The notes: generated by a model from the letters alone, not told the origin. A stretch of 64,000 bases of DNA from Aquatica leii (GCA_035610365.1 CM069436.1:57799505-57863504), one strand, 5' to 3'; positions 33,660-46,440 are shown, numbered from the stretch's first letter. A program made the numbers and translations.

Positions 33660-36025
33660 TAATTAATAAATGAAATATGTACATGAGAAAGGCTTAAATT
33701 AAATTATTTATAATTACAATTTAAAATTTCATTTTGTGTTTTTAAACTTTGGAATGGACACCTAATACAATCTTCAAAACTTTTAGGTAGTTAATGTAAA
33801 CAGTGCTACCAAATAATATAAAATATTTAATAAAATATTGAAGGAAAAAATTAAAAAACATATTTTGGTAGTTTTTTGTTATCAACTTTCTTGAAACCTA
33901 TAAGGTCGATGACTTTTTAACGACAGCTCTTATTTTTAAAGTACGAAACAACTAAAGTAGGTTACATAAAAAATTGAAAAAAAAGTAGAATATACTTTAA
34001 TATAAATTTTAAAGTATTCAATACGACGAATAACTTGTTGAACACTTTCGTAACTATAAAATAAAAAATGTTAAAATATTAACGGGAAAATTTAAAAAAA
34101 AAATTGTTTTATTAGTATTAAGATAAAATGAAAAATGCAACTTTGATGAATTTTTCAGTTTAGTAAATTTTTTACTAAATACCTATTAAATTTATAAATT
34201 TCAAATTTTTTACTAATTTATACGTGATTATTTACAAAAACAATTTTGTTTTTGCATTTTAATTTACAAAACTTACAGTGTTTGCTCAGAATTTGTTCTA
34301 AGAATAGATAGAGGTGTATTACAACTTATATCGTCTCGCAAGTGTAACGAACCTAAAATTAGCCAGTTTCACCTATTTATTTTTTCATATTGTACTTAAA
34401 TTTTTACGCGTCATAAATCGAGAACAAAAAATAAACTAAACACTTTTGTCTAGTATTGCCAATACAAACGATGTGATTTATAAGAATTTTTTGAATTTTT
34501 TTTGTGTAATTTATTTATTGTTTTGCCGTGTAAACAAATACATTATTTGTAAAAAATTTGTACGACAAGCAATAATTATTTAACTTATGTGATGTGTTCA
34601 AAAAAATTTGAATCAAAGTTTATTTTATTTATTTCTTTTTTTGCATTAAATTTATTTATTATTTTATATTTGCTGAGACTTGAATTTTTCAGCATTTAAG
34701 TTTGACTAACTTTCGTATAGCGTGTAATTTTCTTTAATTTTTGATCTGTTTTTTTTTTTTTATGTTGTTAAAATACTTTACCTTACATTACATTTCACAG
34801 TGTTTCTTTTTTTAAATTCTTTAGCATTTTTGTGCATTCATGTACAAAGCCTAACACACTTTGTCTTTCATTTGTTCATTAGTTAAATAAGTCAAATTCT
34901 TCTTTGTCAGTAAATGTCATTGCTTGATTATAATTTAGTAAACGTACACGTAATGATGCTTAAAGAAAATAATTCATTTGATTTGTTTCATTTCCAAAAC
35001 AACTTGATTTGTTTAAAAAAATATTATTTGGGCTACTACGCATTTGTTTGATTTACGTTTACTTAAGCAAGCTCTATAATTTTTTGTTTTGTTTTTTGTT
35101 AAATGTTTAAATTGTTTTATTTTTGTTTTATACTTTACTCACGTTACTAGATATAATTTTTTGTCTTGTAAGTTTGTTTTTTATTTGAATAAATCTTTTT
35201 TAGAACCCAAAACAAACTGATTTTACTGGTCCCGAAGTTTTTTTAGTTTTTTTATTATGCAAATCTAAGTATTGATATATCTTAACAAGTAATAAAATCA
35301 AAACTAATTAAAAAAAAGGGTAGTTACCCAATAGGTTGCGATTTAGATTCCAATAACGGCAATAACAATCTTTGATTGGAAAAAATAAAGTTGGAAACAT
35401 ATTGAAAATATGTTTCTGCTGTAGATATTTGCTACTAAAATATTGCAACTTTAAGCATTAAGATTAACAACCGAACAGCTCTAAGCAAGGTGGTGATCAC
35501 AAACACCATTAAATGCTTATTATGTAGGATTGTGTTTCTATAATTTTATTGTAAAGTGAATATTTTGATTAATAGAATTCAGAGTACAGAAAAAAAGTAC
35601 ATTGGCAACAATTTAGTTAATCCAATGCTGCTAAAACTGGGTTTATTTTGACATAATTTTTAAACACTTATGTTAACAACATTGAACAGTTTTCTTCTCC
35701 ACTTTATATGCATGTACAAAACAAAAGTTTTGGATTTGTTTAGCTGCTTGTAACGTATTTATGTTTTTTTATATATAATGAATGTGTCAAGTAATTTGAA
35801 ACTAAAGTTTTTTTTGTTCTACAACGGTGTCTAAATTTTATTTTAAAATACGCCCAATAATAACAAAGCTACGCTAAAAACGAACTAAAAATTTGAGCAT
35901 TACACAAGTAAAAAGTTAAAAACACCTTAATGATAAAAAGAAAATAAAACTAAAAATAATGACAGATGACTATAGGTATAGCAAATATTAATATTTTACT
36001 TTAAATTATCATCTAAAAAACTTAA
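33660..36025. other. A+T-rich stretch without recognisable genes
   Basis: No coding or repeat signal that I can support. At about 35203 the string GAACCCAAAACAAACTGA resembles the start of module X at 16608, perhaps a fragment. Confidence 0.45.
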
Positions 36026-36029
36026 ATGT

Positions 36030-37505
36030 TGTTACAAGCTTTTCGGTTTTATGAACCTGCACGGCCAACTCGCAATAATCGGAGAGAGGGGAGGTCCACA
36101 CTAAATATAGAAAAGATGTTGCAGGGCGCCAGAGCTTATCCCCAAAGTAATTCTCTGTCTTGCTCAGGACAGTACGGTAGAAACCTTGTAACACTATGTT
36201 AAGTTCGTAATTCCTCTACTCAGCTGTTCGAGTAGTCAAAGTAAGTAATAGTTAACGATAATCACAGGAGCAGGAAAGATAAAAAGAAAGATTAACAAGT
36301 ATAATCGATTTAATAGTTTAACGTTGGATAATAGTCGAAGATATGAGATTTACTATTAGCAAGTAGAATTAATACTTATCACAGTTTGCATTAATAATTA
36401 TGAGAAACTTTGATTAAATGAGTACATAAAATTTTCTAGAGTATATCACAATCCTCATACATAAATGCCTGTAACATCGGCAACACACATCACAGAAAAA
36501 GATTATATCGAATAGACCAGCATACAAAGTCACCGAATAACTAAGTTTCCCTCACAGCATGCGATACAAGTATGACATGATTAAAATTACCTTATTGGTA
36601 TATAAGCAATAACGCAGTGACAATCATTAACATTTAAATATAATTCTGTGCACAACTTTGGTGATCTCGATATAAAGAATCAAATAAATAACTCACCTAA
36701 TAAAGTTTCCACTTACATGTCGAAAACGTTTTCTCGTCAGTGGCCTGTAATCAATTGTGAAACACAAATCGGATCATAATCGAGTTCACACAGAACAAAA
36801 GCTACAAAAGATAGTATTAGTAAATAATTAAATGGCATATAAAAACCCGTTGTATCGTGTACTGTAAGAAATAGTCTTAACACAAGTGACTGATAACACA
36901 TTCGATTTCTTCATTAATCATATCATTGAACCCCAAGGTATAGAACGATGTAAGTAATAATTTAAGACAGGTTGAATACACATTCGACTTCAAATTTTCA
37001 AATCAACATCCCCGACACAACGTGCGACTGGACCCCGATGTTGTTTAAGTAGCAAGCCCTCACGACAGCTGATAGGCTCGGTAGATTTATTCCTTAATAG
37101 TAGTTATGCATCCCAATTGTTGATTTAATTCCAAAATGGTAGACAACGTGGTCGGAACCGGCTGTCATATGAATATAGAAATTACGAAAGAAAGAATAGA
37201 TTTAAGACAAAATGACTTACCCCCGTGCCGAACTAATCGTAAAACTTTCTACGTCGATTTATAAATTTATGTTCATCACACGTGATGTTCTTAAAAATTT
37301 AAGAATCAATTCGAAAACTTCGACACCGGACCGTTACTGTGGTTTACAGTTTAACGTCTACTTGATCGAATGACAGTCACGAGAAAGGATCGGTAGGGGG
37401 CGTCCCAACCATAAACTAATTTCAAGTCAAAAATACATAGGCGTACCTACTGAAAATTTCGTCCGTAACAACACAAGCGTACGTAAAGAAAATCCGACCG
37501 TAACA
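36030..37505 (-). mobile_element. Solo LTR of a Gypsy-like element
   Basis: 1476 bp opening TGTTACA and closing CCGTAACA (TG...CA), flanked on both sides by ATGT (36026-36029 and 37506-37509), a 4-bp target duplication. No internal genes. The first six bases match the intact element's LTR end (TGTTAC). A GGGCGCCA motif lies near the same end (36124-36131), suggesting the same orientation and a related family. It is probably the product of LTR-LTR recombination. A 61-codon minus frame crossing its left edge is incidental. Confidence 0.75.
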
Positions 37506-37509
37506 ATGT

Positions 37510-38329
37510 TTTAAAACAAGTTTTGTAGAAGGACATGAACATATTTACTTCACTAGACTTATTACTGATAATCCTATAAAATAGGTAGAGAACAAATCTG
37601 TCTACAAATTGCATTGATATGGTAGTCGAGAATTAGTTTGCATTTCAAAAAACATCTGTGTATTACTGAGAAACATATCAGATTTTTTTCAGAAATTTTG
37701 CATTGTCATATATTTAACAGCAATTAGGGTTTTTACTGTTCTGAGTTTTTTTAATAAAAAATATGTGCATTTATTTTAAATAACACGTTATATGTCTAGT
37801 TGCTTTTTTATTTAATTTTTTTTAACGTAACATTAAGAACACTTTTTAACGTTAATTTTTATTTACTTTAGTAGCAATATTCAAATTTAAAAATTCAAAC
37901 TACTTTATTAAAATAGGAAACCACGTTTATCAATCTTGGCAAGTTGCTTTCGTAGTTTGGAAATATAAAAAAAATATAAAATTTAAATTGCTAGACGTCG
38001 GATTGTGCCGCAAAGCAAATTTCAAATAGTAACAGTTCAAAAGCGTTGGTAGTTTCGTTCCTATTGTTGTACTTAATTTTGGGACATTCTAGCTCCCACA
38101 CTTATTTGCCAGCGACCTGGCAATTTATTTTGGGGAAATGCGTATGTGCGATTGGATGCTCGTCGGAAATCATGTGTTGTTTGGGTGTTCTGCCGGAGTA
38201 CATATGTATTAACGATTGATTCATAGAATGCAAGAATACTTCGAATGAAGAGTACTTAATGGAGGACAAGGAGAGTAGCTTTTTTAATTCTTGGAGACCA
38301 ATTCTTAAAGTTAACTCAAGAAATATATT
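37510..38329 (+). repeat. Probable 5' LTR remnant of the decayed plus-strand Gypsy
   Basis: This precedes a clear primer-binding site. The LTR likely ends at CTCA about 38318, leaving an 11-nt gap before TGGCGCC. The left edge is unknown because no second copy survives. Confidence 0.4.
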
Positions 38330-38347
38330 TGGCGCCCGACGTGGGGC
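38330..38347 (+). promoter_or_regulatory. Primer-binding site, tRNA-Lys type
   Basis: TGGCGCCCGACGTGGGGC. It starts with the TGG complementary to tRNA CCA and matches the TGGCGCCC core used by Lys-primed retroelements. Its place between LTR remnant and gag start supports the call. Confidence 0.8.
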
Positions 38348-38530
38348 GTCCATGGGTTTTTGCTTTGTTACAGCTTGAGTAGTTAGAGGACTCAAAGCAA
38401 GTTTATGTTCTTGAAATTTTGAAGTTTGTGAGTTCCATTTATTAGTTTTTTCTCTTGTTTGGTTCTGTTTACTACAATTGTATATTATAGTTATGGTGAC
38501 TTGGAGTGTGGAGAGTAAACTAAATTTAAA

Positions 38531-39450
38531 ATGGCCTTACAAGAGTTTGAATCTGAAACGTTTGTTGATCGTTTAAGAATATCTTGTCAAAATGTTTTAA
38601 AGTTTGAAAAAAAATACTCATTTCAAGAACTCAAACATAATATTGTATTTGAAGACGACGATCAAACAAATTTACCAGGAGTTTTCACATTAAGTAACGC
38701 GTTGCAGTTTTTTAATGGGAATACTTTGGCATCTGAGCTTAAGCGTGTTTTTATCTTTGTACTACATCTCTTGTCTGGTTGCACGCGTATGAATATTACT
38801 GATGGTAAACCATCAGTTCTAGTCTCAATAGTAAATTACCTAAAAACCGCAATGAATTAGACAAACCTAGAAATAGTAAGTCCGAAACAGACAAACTCGG
38901 GTTTTCTTATTCAAACGTTTGCTTACTGCTAGTTGTTTCTTATTAAGTTCTAGTTATAAAAAAAAACTTTAAATTTTCAAGTAGTAATTCGATGTTCATA
39001 AGCGCATTTTTAGTTAAGGTTGACAAATCGTGTGGTGTGAATAACGTGTTTTCTAAACAGTTGTTGCGCCTACGTAAATTTGGTGTTGAATATTGCACTT
39101 TTGTTATATAGAGTACATAGACATTTATTAACGTGTTGGTCTAATGTGGTTAGATTTCTAAAAGAAGAATTTCAACTAGGAAATGACGACGATAAGTTGT
39201 TAGAATAAATTAAAGCAAGTATAATAGGTTCTACTAAATCAATATAGGTTTATATCTTACTGCTATGCATAGGATGTTTTTACGTCATGTTACTTCGTTA
39301 CTTGAAACTGTAAAGTTAAAATATGTTCTAAAGAATCTTAATCCATATTATCAGACGCACCTAGCTTTAATTAACGTTTTTTTCTTTTGACGAATTATCA
39401 CGAATTGGTCGTAAACTGGAATCAAATAAAATGGCGGATAATTTTTAACC
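38531..39450 (+). pseudogene. Gypsy gag remnant
   Basis: Opens with ATG at 38531 and 109 readable codons (MALQEFESETF...), placed where gag should start, about 180 nt after the primer site. Near 39.15 kb a frame reads NVVRFLKEEFQLGNDDDKLLE, closely paralleling the capsid region of the intact Gag (LVRFLREQFQ). Stops and frameshifts separate the parts. The zinc knuckles are gone. Confidence 0.75.
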
Positions 39451-39759
39451 TTTATCCCTCAAGTTTATTAGAACATTTAGCGTATGTTTATTGTCCAAAA
39501 AAACTGTAGGCTTAGTTGCTGAAATTAATGTCAGCAATACAAAGAGTTTACGGTCTACCTCAGTACCTATTGTTTATTGACATTGAAGTAGAAAATCAGG
39601 TTATTTACCAAGGTCGTGTCATAAACCTCGGCAATTACATTGTTACATTGGTTATGGAAAATCATGAACTACTTGCACAAAATCGGGAAACCGAGAAATT
39701 TAGAATTTATAATGTCTAGTGTTTAAGGTGTTGAGCAACCGTATCTGAAAGTAACTAAT

Positions 39760-39960
39760 TTGAAATACCATTTTTTGGTTTATTAGACTTAAGAGCCTCG
39801 CGTACAATTATTGGAGCTCCACAACCCTTGATTTTGGTAATTCATTTTTGGAGAAAGATGGAATAAACACCTGTCTTTTGTAGTGGTCGTTGGACTTTTG
39901 AAGGAAATAAGTCTCCGTTAGTGGGACAAATCATTGCAACATTGTAAACGTGTCAGTCCA
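39760..39960 (+). pseudogene. Gypsy protease remnant
   Basis: Reads FGLLDLRASRTIIGAP (about 39775-39822), aligning with the DSGASRTIVG active site of the intact element; the catalytic DSG is now DLR. A later piece, LVIHFW, aligns with the C-terminal GVDFW. The middle of the domain is deleted. Confidence 0.8.
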
Positions 39961-40059
39961 AGGTTATGTTAGAAATTATGGATCGATCTTTATCAATTAG
40001 TAATTTTGATTGATTAGGCTGTACTAATTTGCAAGTTTACAACATTACACTGTTTTACT

Positions 40060-40610
40060 ACGACAAGTAAATAAGGAGTTAGGCTACATGTTAGCGTTAA
40101 GAGTTATTGAGCCTGCAAATAGTCCATGGTCTAGCCCAATAGTGATGGTAAAGTAAAAAAATGACACATACCGTTTTTGCATAGATTTTTTATAAGCTAA
40201 TAACGTTACGGAAAAGGATGCGTATCCTTACAGTATATATCTTCCATATTGTCTAGTCCAGATATTCGGTCAGCATATTGGCGGATACTATTAGTTAAGG
40301 ACGGTAAGGCGATTACTCCGTTTACAGTACCGAGTCAAGGGCTGTTTCAGTTTAGGCGCATACTATTTAGGCAACAACTCAGCGATTAAATGATAATAAT
40401 TAGGCCTAATGTGTTTTCGGTAGATAAAGTATTTGGGTAACGTAGTAAATCGGCGTGGGTTGAACGTTGATTTTGATAAAGTGACAGCTATATTGAGTAT
40501 CCCAGTACCTACAGCAGAGCAAGATTATTGGAATGACCAGTTGTTACCGTCAATTTATACGTAATTTTTTGTTGCTTATTGTTCCATTTTCAAATTTAAC
40601 CAAAAACGAT
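40060..40610 (+). pseudogene. Gypsy reverse transcriptase remnant
   Basis: Fragments SPWSSPIVMVK, NDTYRFCIDF and VTEKDAYPYS match the fingers region. A further piece, AILSIPVPTAEQ (about 40490), matches the segment well after the catalytic box. The YxDD box itself is lost in a deletion. Confidence 0.85.
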
Positions 40611-40719
40611 TGGCAAGATAGGCTATTCCCAAGTAAGCATTGTGCAACGTTACCAAACAACACAATACAATTCAACACGTATGATACTAATGTATAAGAC
40701 GTTGTAGGGTCTGCGCTTC

Positions 40720-40850
40720 ACAAAAGGTAGAACAAGTAAAGCCACCTGGTTGTCTAGTATTTAGAGCAAAAGTTAGTAGGCCTTGGCAGGTTTTATTGGT
40801 GGTTTTAGTTGGTTTCTTACCATGGTTCTCAAAAGGAAACGTATAAAATC
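40720..40850 (+). pseudogene. Gypsy integrase remnant
   Basis: GCLVFRAKVSRPWQ followed by LVVLVGFLPW aligns with the start of the integrase core in the intact element, where the first catalytic Asp sits in TDLVG. Here that Asp is Val. RNase H and the zinc domain between RT and this point are deleted. Confidence 0.65.
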
Positions 40851-40984
40851 TTTTGAAATAAACTTTAAATAAACAATTTAGAAAAAGAAAGTTATACACT
40901 CTGTATTCAGTAAATTTGCTTGTATTTTGGAGTTTAATTTGATAATTTTGAAGTTACAAAATTTTTAACTTGTTTTAATAAATA

Positions 40985-42170
40985 CGAGATCTGGATATTA
41001 AATAACAAGACTGCATATGAAAAAGAGGTTTATTGTAAAAAATATCCTACAATCGAATGCTCCCCTTTAATGTACTCACTTTCCTTCGCCACACACCGTT
41101 CCATTTGTTTTTTCCATGGGTCAAAGCAATGCTGGAAGTCTTTTCTGAGAGCAGTTAGGAGCTCAGCCGATTTTTGCTTCACCTCTTCCATTGACTTAAA
41201 CCGGGTTTCTTTTAAAGCAGACTTGATCTTCGGAAACAAGAAAAAGCACTGTAGTGCCTGTAGCGGCTAAATAACGATTTATGGACAGCGCGTAATGGGC
41301 AGGTAAGATTTAGGACTTATTTTTCAACAACTCCGACCGTTTCTTACAAACTCGCACTCGCAGTGTTGCTAAAACTTTCGAATAATAAGTTTGATTTTCA
41401 GTTTGACCTTCTGGAACCCATCCAATCATCACGATGCCGTTGATGCCGAAAGAGACAATTAGCATAACCTTAAATTTTGATTTGGACATCCTTGCTTTTT
41501 TCATTCTTGGCGACAAAGGAGTTTTCCAGTGCATGGATTGCCGCTTAGTTTCAACATCGTACTGGAATATTCAAGTTTCAGTGATGATGTTTTCTATCAA
41601 TTCAGGCTCTTCATGTAAACTCTGAAAAAAATCTGAGCAGATCTGTTGACGGACAAGCTTTTGGGCGAGGGTCAAATTTGTTGAGACCAACTTCCCACAG
41701 ACTTCCTTCATGTTCAATTCGTCATGCAAAATTTTTCTGACCGTTTCTTTATCGGCGTTTACAGTCTCAACAATCATCCGAACACTCATACGACGATCTA
41801 CGCGCAAAGTTTCCTTGATTTTGGTTACTGTTTGCGGAGTTGAGTGTTTGAAAACACGTGCACGAGATAGTGAATTTTAACCGTAGGCCTCTTTCAACAA
41901 TTTATAGCACTCCATCGTATTTTTTTTTAATTTAACCAGAAATTTCACATTGATTCGTTTCTCAAGTTTTTCGTCACACATTATCGGTACGAGAAAATAA
42001 CGCCTTCTTTTTTAACATTTATAGAAAAAATATTACTGCAGCGACAAAAATGTGTTTTTGTACTGGCGTAGCAGACACTACACGCTAACCAACGTTGCAT
42101 TCGTTTCTTTTCTTTCCCTTCTAGGACGTTTTCTGCGCGCGCAATCTTCTTATTTAATAGCCAGACCTCG
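40985..42170 (-). mobile_element. Mariner element with both ends, inactive
   Basis: 1186 bp bounded by TA duplications (40983-40984 and 42171-42172). Terminal inverted repeats of 30 bp, 40985-41014 and 42141-42170, agree at 26 of 30 positions (CGAGATCTGG... against CGAGGTCTGG...). A single transposase frame on the minus strand fills the interior. Length and TA target are standard for mariner. Confidence 0.95.
41030..41982 (-). pseudogene. Mariner transposase pseudogene
   Basis: The start codon is the ATG at 41982. The N-terminal helix-turn-helix region is readable (for example MSVRMIVETVNADKETVRKI), then the catalytic domain and the family's C-terminal end near 41.03 kb. Deletions have removed the places of all three catalytic aspartates: the GD of the first motif (IITET where the family has a Gly-Asp insert, about 41575); the second Asp (the frame jumps from SxIL to PAHYALS, about 41312); and the stretch carrying the third, between TTVL and LFPKIKSAL (about 41240). 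TGA and TAA replace tryptophans. It cannot transpose; its ends could still be cut by a partner enzyme. Confidence 0.92.
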
Positions 42171-42172
42171 TA

Positions 42173-44190
42173 AAATTAAACCTAAAAGTAGTATTAAGTT
42201 TGTGCTTACTTAAAGTTTGTTATTTATTTAGTAATACACGTTACATTTTAGTTTATTATTAAATAATTAAATTAGTTTTTTTGAATTAAAAGAACTATTT
42301 TTAAATAATTCTTAAGTTTTTACATAGTGCGTATATATAAAAAAATTGACGTCTTAGTCTTAGTTTGTTTCTAAAAATATTTTTTTTTTAAGATTTAGTT
42401 ATAATTACTACAAATCAACAAAAACGCATATTTAGATGGTAATTTATTTTTACATCCTCAAACTGAGTAGTTTTAAACGAAATTTGAATACGTAACTTCT
42501 TGCGTTTCAATTATTTTTATTTAATTGCATGTTCGGCAATTATTTACGATTACTTTATTTTAATGACCTACATGAGTTGTATACTTGAAATACCAAACAT
42601 TGCCAACTTTTAATAAAAGTACGAAGACTCGTCGCTGGCAACGTACGACACCTACAGCATCACACCAAATTGATGGAAATCAAACGTAGGTATAAAAGGT
42701 AGTGTTCGTCTTAAAATTGAAATTTTCAGCAGTCTTCTGTCACCCACTTTGAGATCACAATAATGAATAAGCGTTGTGTTCTATGTAAATAGCACCGTTT
42801 ATTTTAATTGCACTCGCCAAAGCCATCTATTTTGAATTTATCTTGCCAACTCCTATTCTTATATTAATGTGGGATTAGTAGATTCTCGGACGCGTCAACG
42901 TTAAATGCATTTCCAACATTATTCATATAAATTTTTTGTGTTGCAGTATAAATAGCGCGTAGTGTGTTTTGAATAAACGTAGTTGTACCGTATAATGCAT
43001 GTGATAGTGGTTTGAGTTAATTTAAGAAAATGGCGAGTAATTTAAAAAGAATGGGTAGTGATCGCAGCAATTTGGAAAGGCGATTACTGCGCAGAAGTAG
43101 AGGGTGGACAGTTGTAATCGGACCGGACATACGGTATTTAAATTTTTCTTAATTAAGACTTAAATTTGTTTACATTTTATAAAGGTTAACCCTAATATTA
43201 TAATTATTTTTATCCGTGCTGAACCAATTTTTACTAAAGGTTTGACAAATTTATTTTTAAACAAAAACAACTAACATCTTGTGTTCTCACTTCGATATAA
43301 CAAATGATGTCGGATAAAAGAATTTCAAATGCTGGCATTTGTGTAGAATTTAGATAGCTCTTTATGTGAAAAATGTAAAACTCAAACACTCATCAATGAA
43401 AAATATCCATTGCATGCACGTCAGAATTGGCTTATAGATAAATAGGCTTTTTTTGATATCGGTGGAATTTTTGCTCAATCACCAAAAATATTATTCTCTA
43501 TAAATTTTATGCTAAGTTTGACAAGTTTTAAATGCTTTTTAACTATTTGTGAATAATTTTTGTCTAAAAATACTTTAATCTTACGCTATTAATTTTAAAA
43601 TTTATTGCTGTGTTAACAGATTCTACCAATGTTTATATAAAACTTTTAACGCACACGTTGTAAAGTCTTCTAAGCGTTGCTTAGACAACGTATTTTACGT
43701 TAAAAAAATATTTTGAAGGGGGAGTTGACCTTAACTAGTAAGAAAATATGTTTGGCAAACGTGAATTTAAACTAAATTGTATAAAACTGGATCATTATTA
43801 TTTTCTAACGTGTCTTTTAGTCAAGTATTTAAATTAAATAAAATAGCTTAAAATTTCAAAGGAACATGATGATAACGAATATGTAAAGATTATTAAATTA
43901 TAACTGTTTTTTATTCTAAATATATTGTTTTGTATATACTTGTCGCAATTTAGTAGATATTAGGTAATATTTTAATATTATCTAAAATATATTTATTTTA
44001 TACTGCATCATAATTGCCATGTTTACGTTCAATATTTCACTCCAAAAAATGAGTGTTACAGTACAAGTTAGGTAAAAGTTTTAAAAAAGTAAACATTAAT
44101 ATGATAAATTTAAGCATTTATAGTAACATGAACAATGCAACCTGTGTTCCCATTAATAGAATTCGAAGGAAGACTGTCATGAACCAGAGA
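42173..44190. other. A+T-rich stretch without recognisable genes
   Basis: Nothing supported. The patch 42.6-43.1 kb is less A+T-rich but has no readable frame. Confidence 0.45.
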
Positions 44191-44199
44191 AGTCGTTGA

Positions 44200-44760
44200 T
44201 TTTTCATACAAGTTATCTTCTTTTTTTCTTCAATAGAACCATCGGCATATTTTTTTGCTACTAAACACCTTTTTCAAACTCCGTGTCGTTTCAGTACCAA
44301 AAAATCAATTCCAGCATTTACCAGTAACGTATTCGATGTACGACAAAAACTGCTCGGTATATATCTCAAGATTTACTAAACCCAAATAGTGAGCAACGTT
44401 CTATAAAATCCTTCTGATGGTATGAATGTCTACTCGTTGCGAAATACATTTTTCGTAACCAGACATATCTTTGAAACAGTTTCAGGGAATTTACATTTTA
44501 CATTTCACGAATACAGTAAATAATCTTCTTTGACTTGTTTTTGATTTAGAAATTGTAATACCAACTGTAACTTAGTATTTTAAATATCATTAAAAGACAT
44601 TGCATGCAACTTCTCACGCCGACATCCACAAGTTATCACAATTACGCCAAAAATCAAAACAAAACATTTAGTACATATTTAAATTTTTGTAAAATTGTGT
44701 TATAGCCTTGGCCAAAAGATACGGCTGATCCAGCGCTAATTTATTAAACTTATTTATTTC
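44200..44760 (-). pseudogene. Crypton-like tyrosine recombinase remnant
   Basis: Minus-strand frames give CGCRREKLHAMSFNDI (about 44597-44645), the box with the first catalytic Arg. Next comes RTSNTLLVNAGIDFLVLKRHG (44290-44352 region), matching the second Arg box and following helix. Then VAKKYADGSIEEKKKI (about 44235-44282) carries the likely catalytic Tyr. These three blocks in order are the catalytic domain of tyrosine recombinases such as those of Crypton transposons. The Trp codon after LKRHG is TGA and the frame shifts at least once, so it is dead. Phage-type or DIRS origin is possible but less likely in this setting. Confidence 0.7.
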
Positions 44761-45176
44761 ATTGCTAGAGAGTGTTTTTGGTTGCTTAGTTTTATATGGA
44801 ACTATTTGTTTTTTCAGACTTTTAGGTACTTATTTTTAATATATCTACGTTTTTATGAATCATTGAGAATTTAGACGAGATCGGAGAACTACACATTTTT
44901 TTAGGCTATAATCAAACTAATTAATATTCCACAAAAAAACTCCAAAACAAACTTGCTAAATCAAATAGATACGCTGGCATTACTTCCTCATTGACTTTAT
45001 GTATGATATAATTATAGAATTATAATTGAAAGAAAGAGGAAATAAACAAAATAGAATTAACAACAAATTAGTTTTGTTTGATTTTTTTAAGTCAATAAAA
45101 TTATGTATAAAATTGGTACACACACAATAAATTAATTTATTTTCATTAATTGTTAAATTTAGTTATAAAAACGCCG

Positions 45177-45208
45177 CACAGTGGGGTATTTGACGAATCT
45201 GGGCGGCC
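45177..45208 (+). repeat. Transib left terminal inverted repeat
   Basis: Starts with CACAGTG, the exact consensus heptamer of V(D)J recombination signals, and ends CTGGGCGGCC. No nonamer-like ACAAAAACC follows at 12- or 23-bp spacing. Confidence 0.85.
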
Positions 45209-46014
45209 CAAAGTCACAACGGTTTTAGATATATATTTACACTTTTTTTTTTTGATTAATAAATGTAGACCTTTATGTTTGTGTTTTTCTTTAATTTGGC
45301 TTCGGATTTGCACTACTTTTGTATGAAGTAGAAATTGTAATTATTGTGCTTTTAACCTTACTTATAATGTGAACTGCAATTTAAAGGAAATTCTTATTAA
45401 TATTTTCAAAACGTGTGTAATTAAACAAACAATATTAAACATTCAACAAAATTTGGCAACGCTAACAGTAGAAACACAACCAGAAAAATTTTACTGACCC
45501 TGTTCTAACAGCTAAAATTACACAGATTGACCAAAATTTAATATACTGTTTTAAAGTAATTGTTGATTACTATAGTAGTAATCTAAGACTGTAGATTCAC
45601 ATATTTAAATTTAGTTTTATTAAACATGCGTTTAACATGAGAGTAACAAAATTAATAATAAACTTAAAACTATTACAAATTAAAAGAAAACATTACTCGT
45701 CACTGGATTGGTAAAAAAACTAAAGAATTTTTGTTCGAAGCTATGGTAACAAAGATTACAGATTAACTTAAGTTTTTTGTTATAATATTCTTTTTTAGGT
45801 GGATAATATAATAACAAACCAACAACAAACTTAATGAATTTCAAAAGTAAGGGAGGACAAAAACAACATTAACTGTGAATTACGGATTAAATACACGATG
45901 ACGGTAATTTCAAGAATTTCGATTATTCTTTACAGTTTATTTATTATGCCTTACTAAATTTATAGAACTGTCAATCATCATTAAGCGCATTTGCCAAATC
46001 TTAGCAATAAATTG

Positions 46015-46440
46015 TCTTTGCATCAACAGTAATTCTAGAAACCATATTGTGGCTTCAAGATTAATTTGCAGAAGTTCAAAAAATATATAGAAGAAACAGC
46101 TGAGCTCTATGTACAATTATATCTTTGGTACATAATGTCGCCCGGAACGCACAAGATCTTAATTCATGGTCCAATTGTAATAGAGATAATGCTATACAAC
46201 CAATCGGCCAATTGTCAGAAGAAGAAATCAAAGAAACGATTTCCGATCATCCGTCAAAATTTAACTTGGAAATTTTCTCGAGTTTTTTGTTATGAGGATA
46301 TTCTCAACAGATTGCTTTTAAATTCGGGCCCAGTCGTGACGGGTATAAGACTCACTTAAAAAAAAAGTAAAAATTATTCTTAAAAGAGATCTTAAATATA
46401 TTACTGCCGATTTTGATGGTTTTGGTGATCATGAAGAAAC
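46015..46440 (+). pseudogene. Transib transposase C-terminal remnant
   Basis: Reads QKFKKYIEETAELYVQLY and then THKILIHGPIVIEIM. A frameshift leads to the PIGQLSEE motif, which in this RAG1-related family carries the third catalytic acidic residue. Then, back in the first frame, come RQNLTWKFSRVF and DILNRLLLNSGPVV. The N-terminal two thirds with both catalytic aspartates are absent. The family's reaction is RAG-like hairpin-forming cleavage at CAC ends. Frameshifts make this copy inert. Confidence 0.85.

Larger units (their letters stand above)
38330..40890 (+). mobile_element. Decayed Gypsy element, plus strand
   Basis: Primer-binding site, leader, gag start, capsid piece, protease piece, RT pieces and an integrase piece appear in the right order but compressed, with deletions and many stops. 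Several segments align with the intact element at 2.4-11.6 kb at the protein level (capsid FLKEEFQ, protease ASRTIIG, RT EKDAYPYS, IPVPT). It is an older relative in the opposite orientation. The 3' LTR is not found; a mariner lies about 95 bp beyond. Confidence 0.88.

Noticed and set aside
45177-45208. A true recombination signal sequence (heptamer plus nonamer)
   Set aside because: No nonamer-like string at 12 or 23 bp; the heptamer match is explained by the Transib end.
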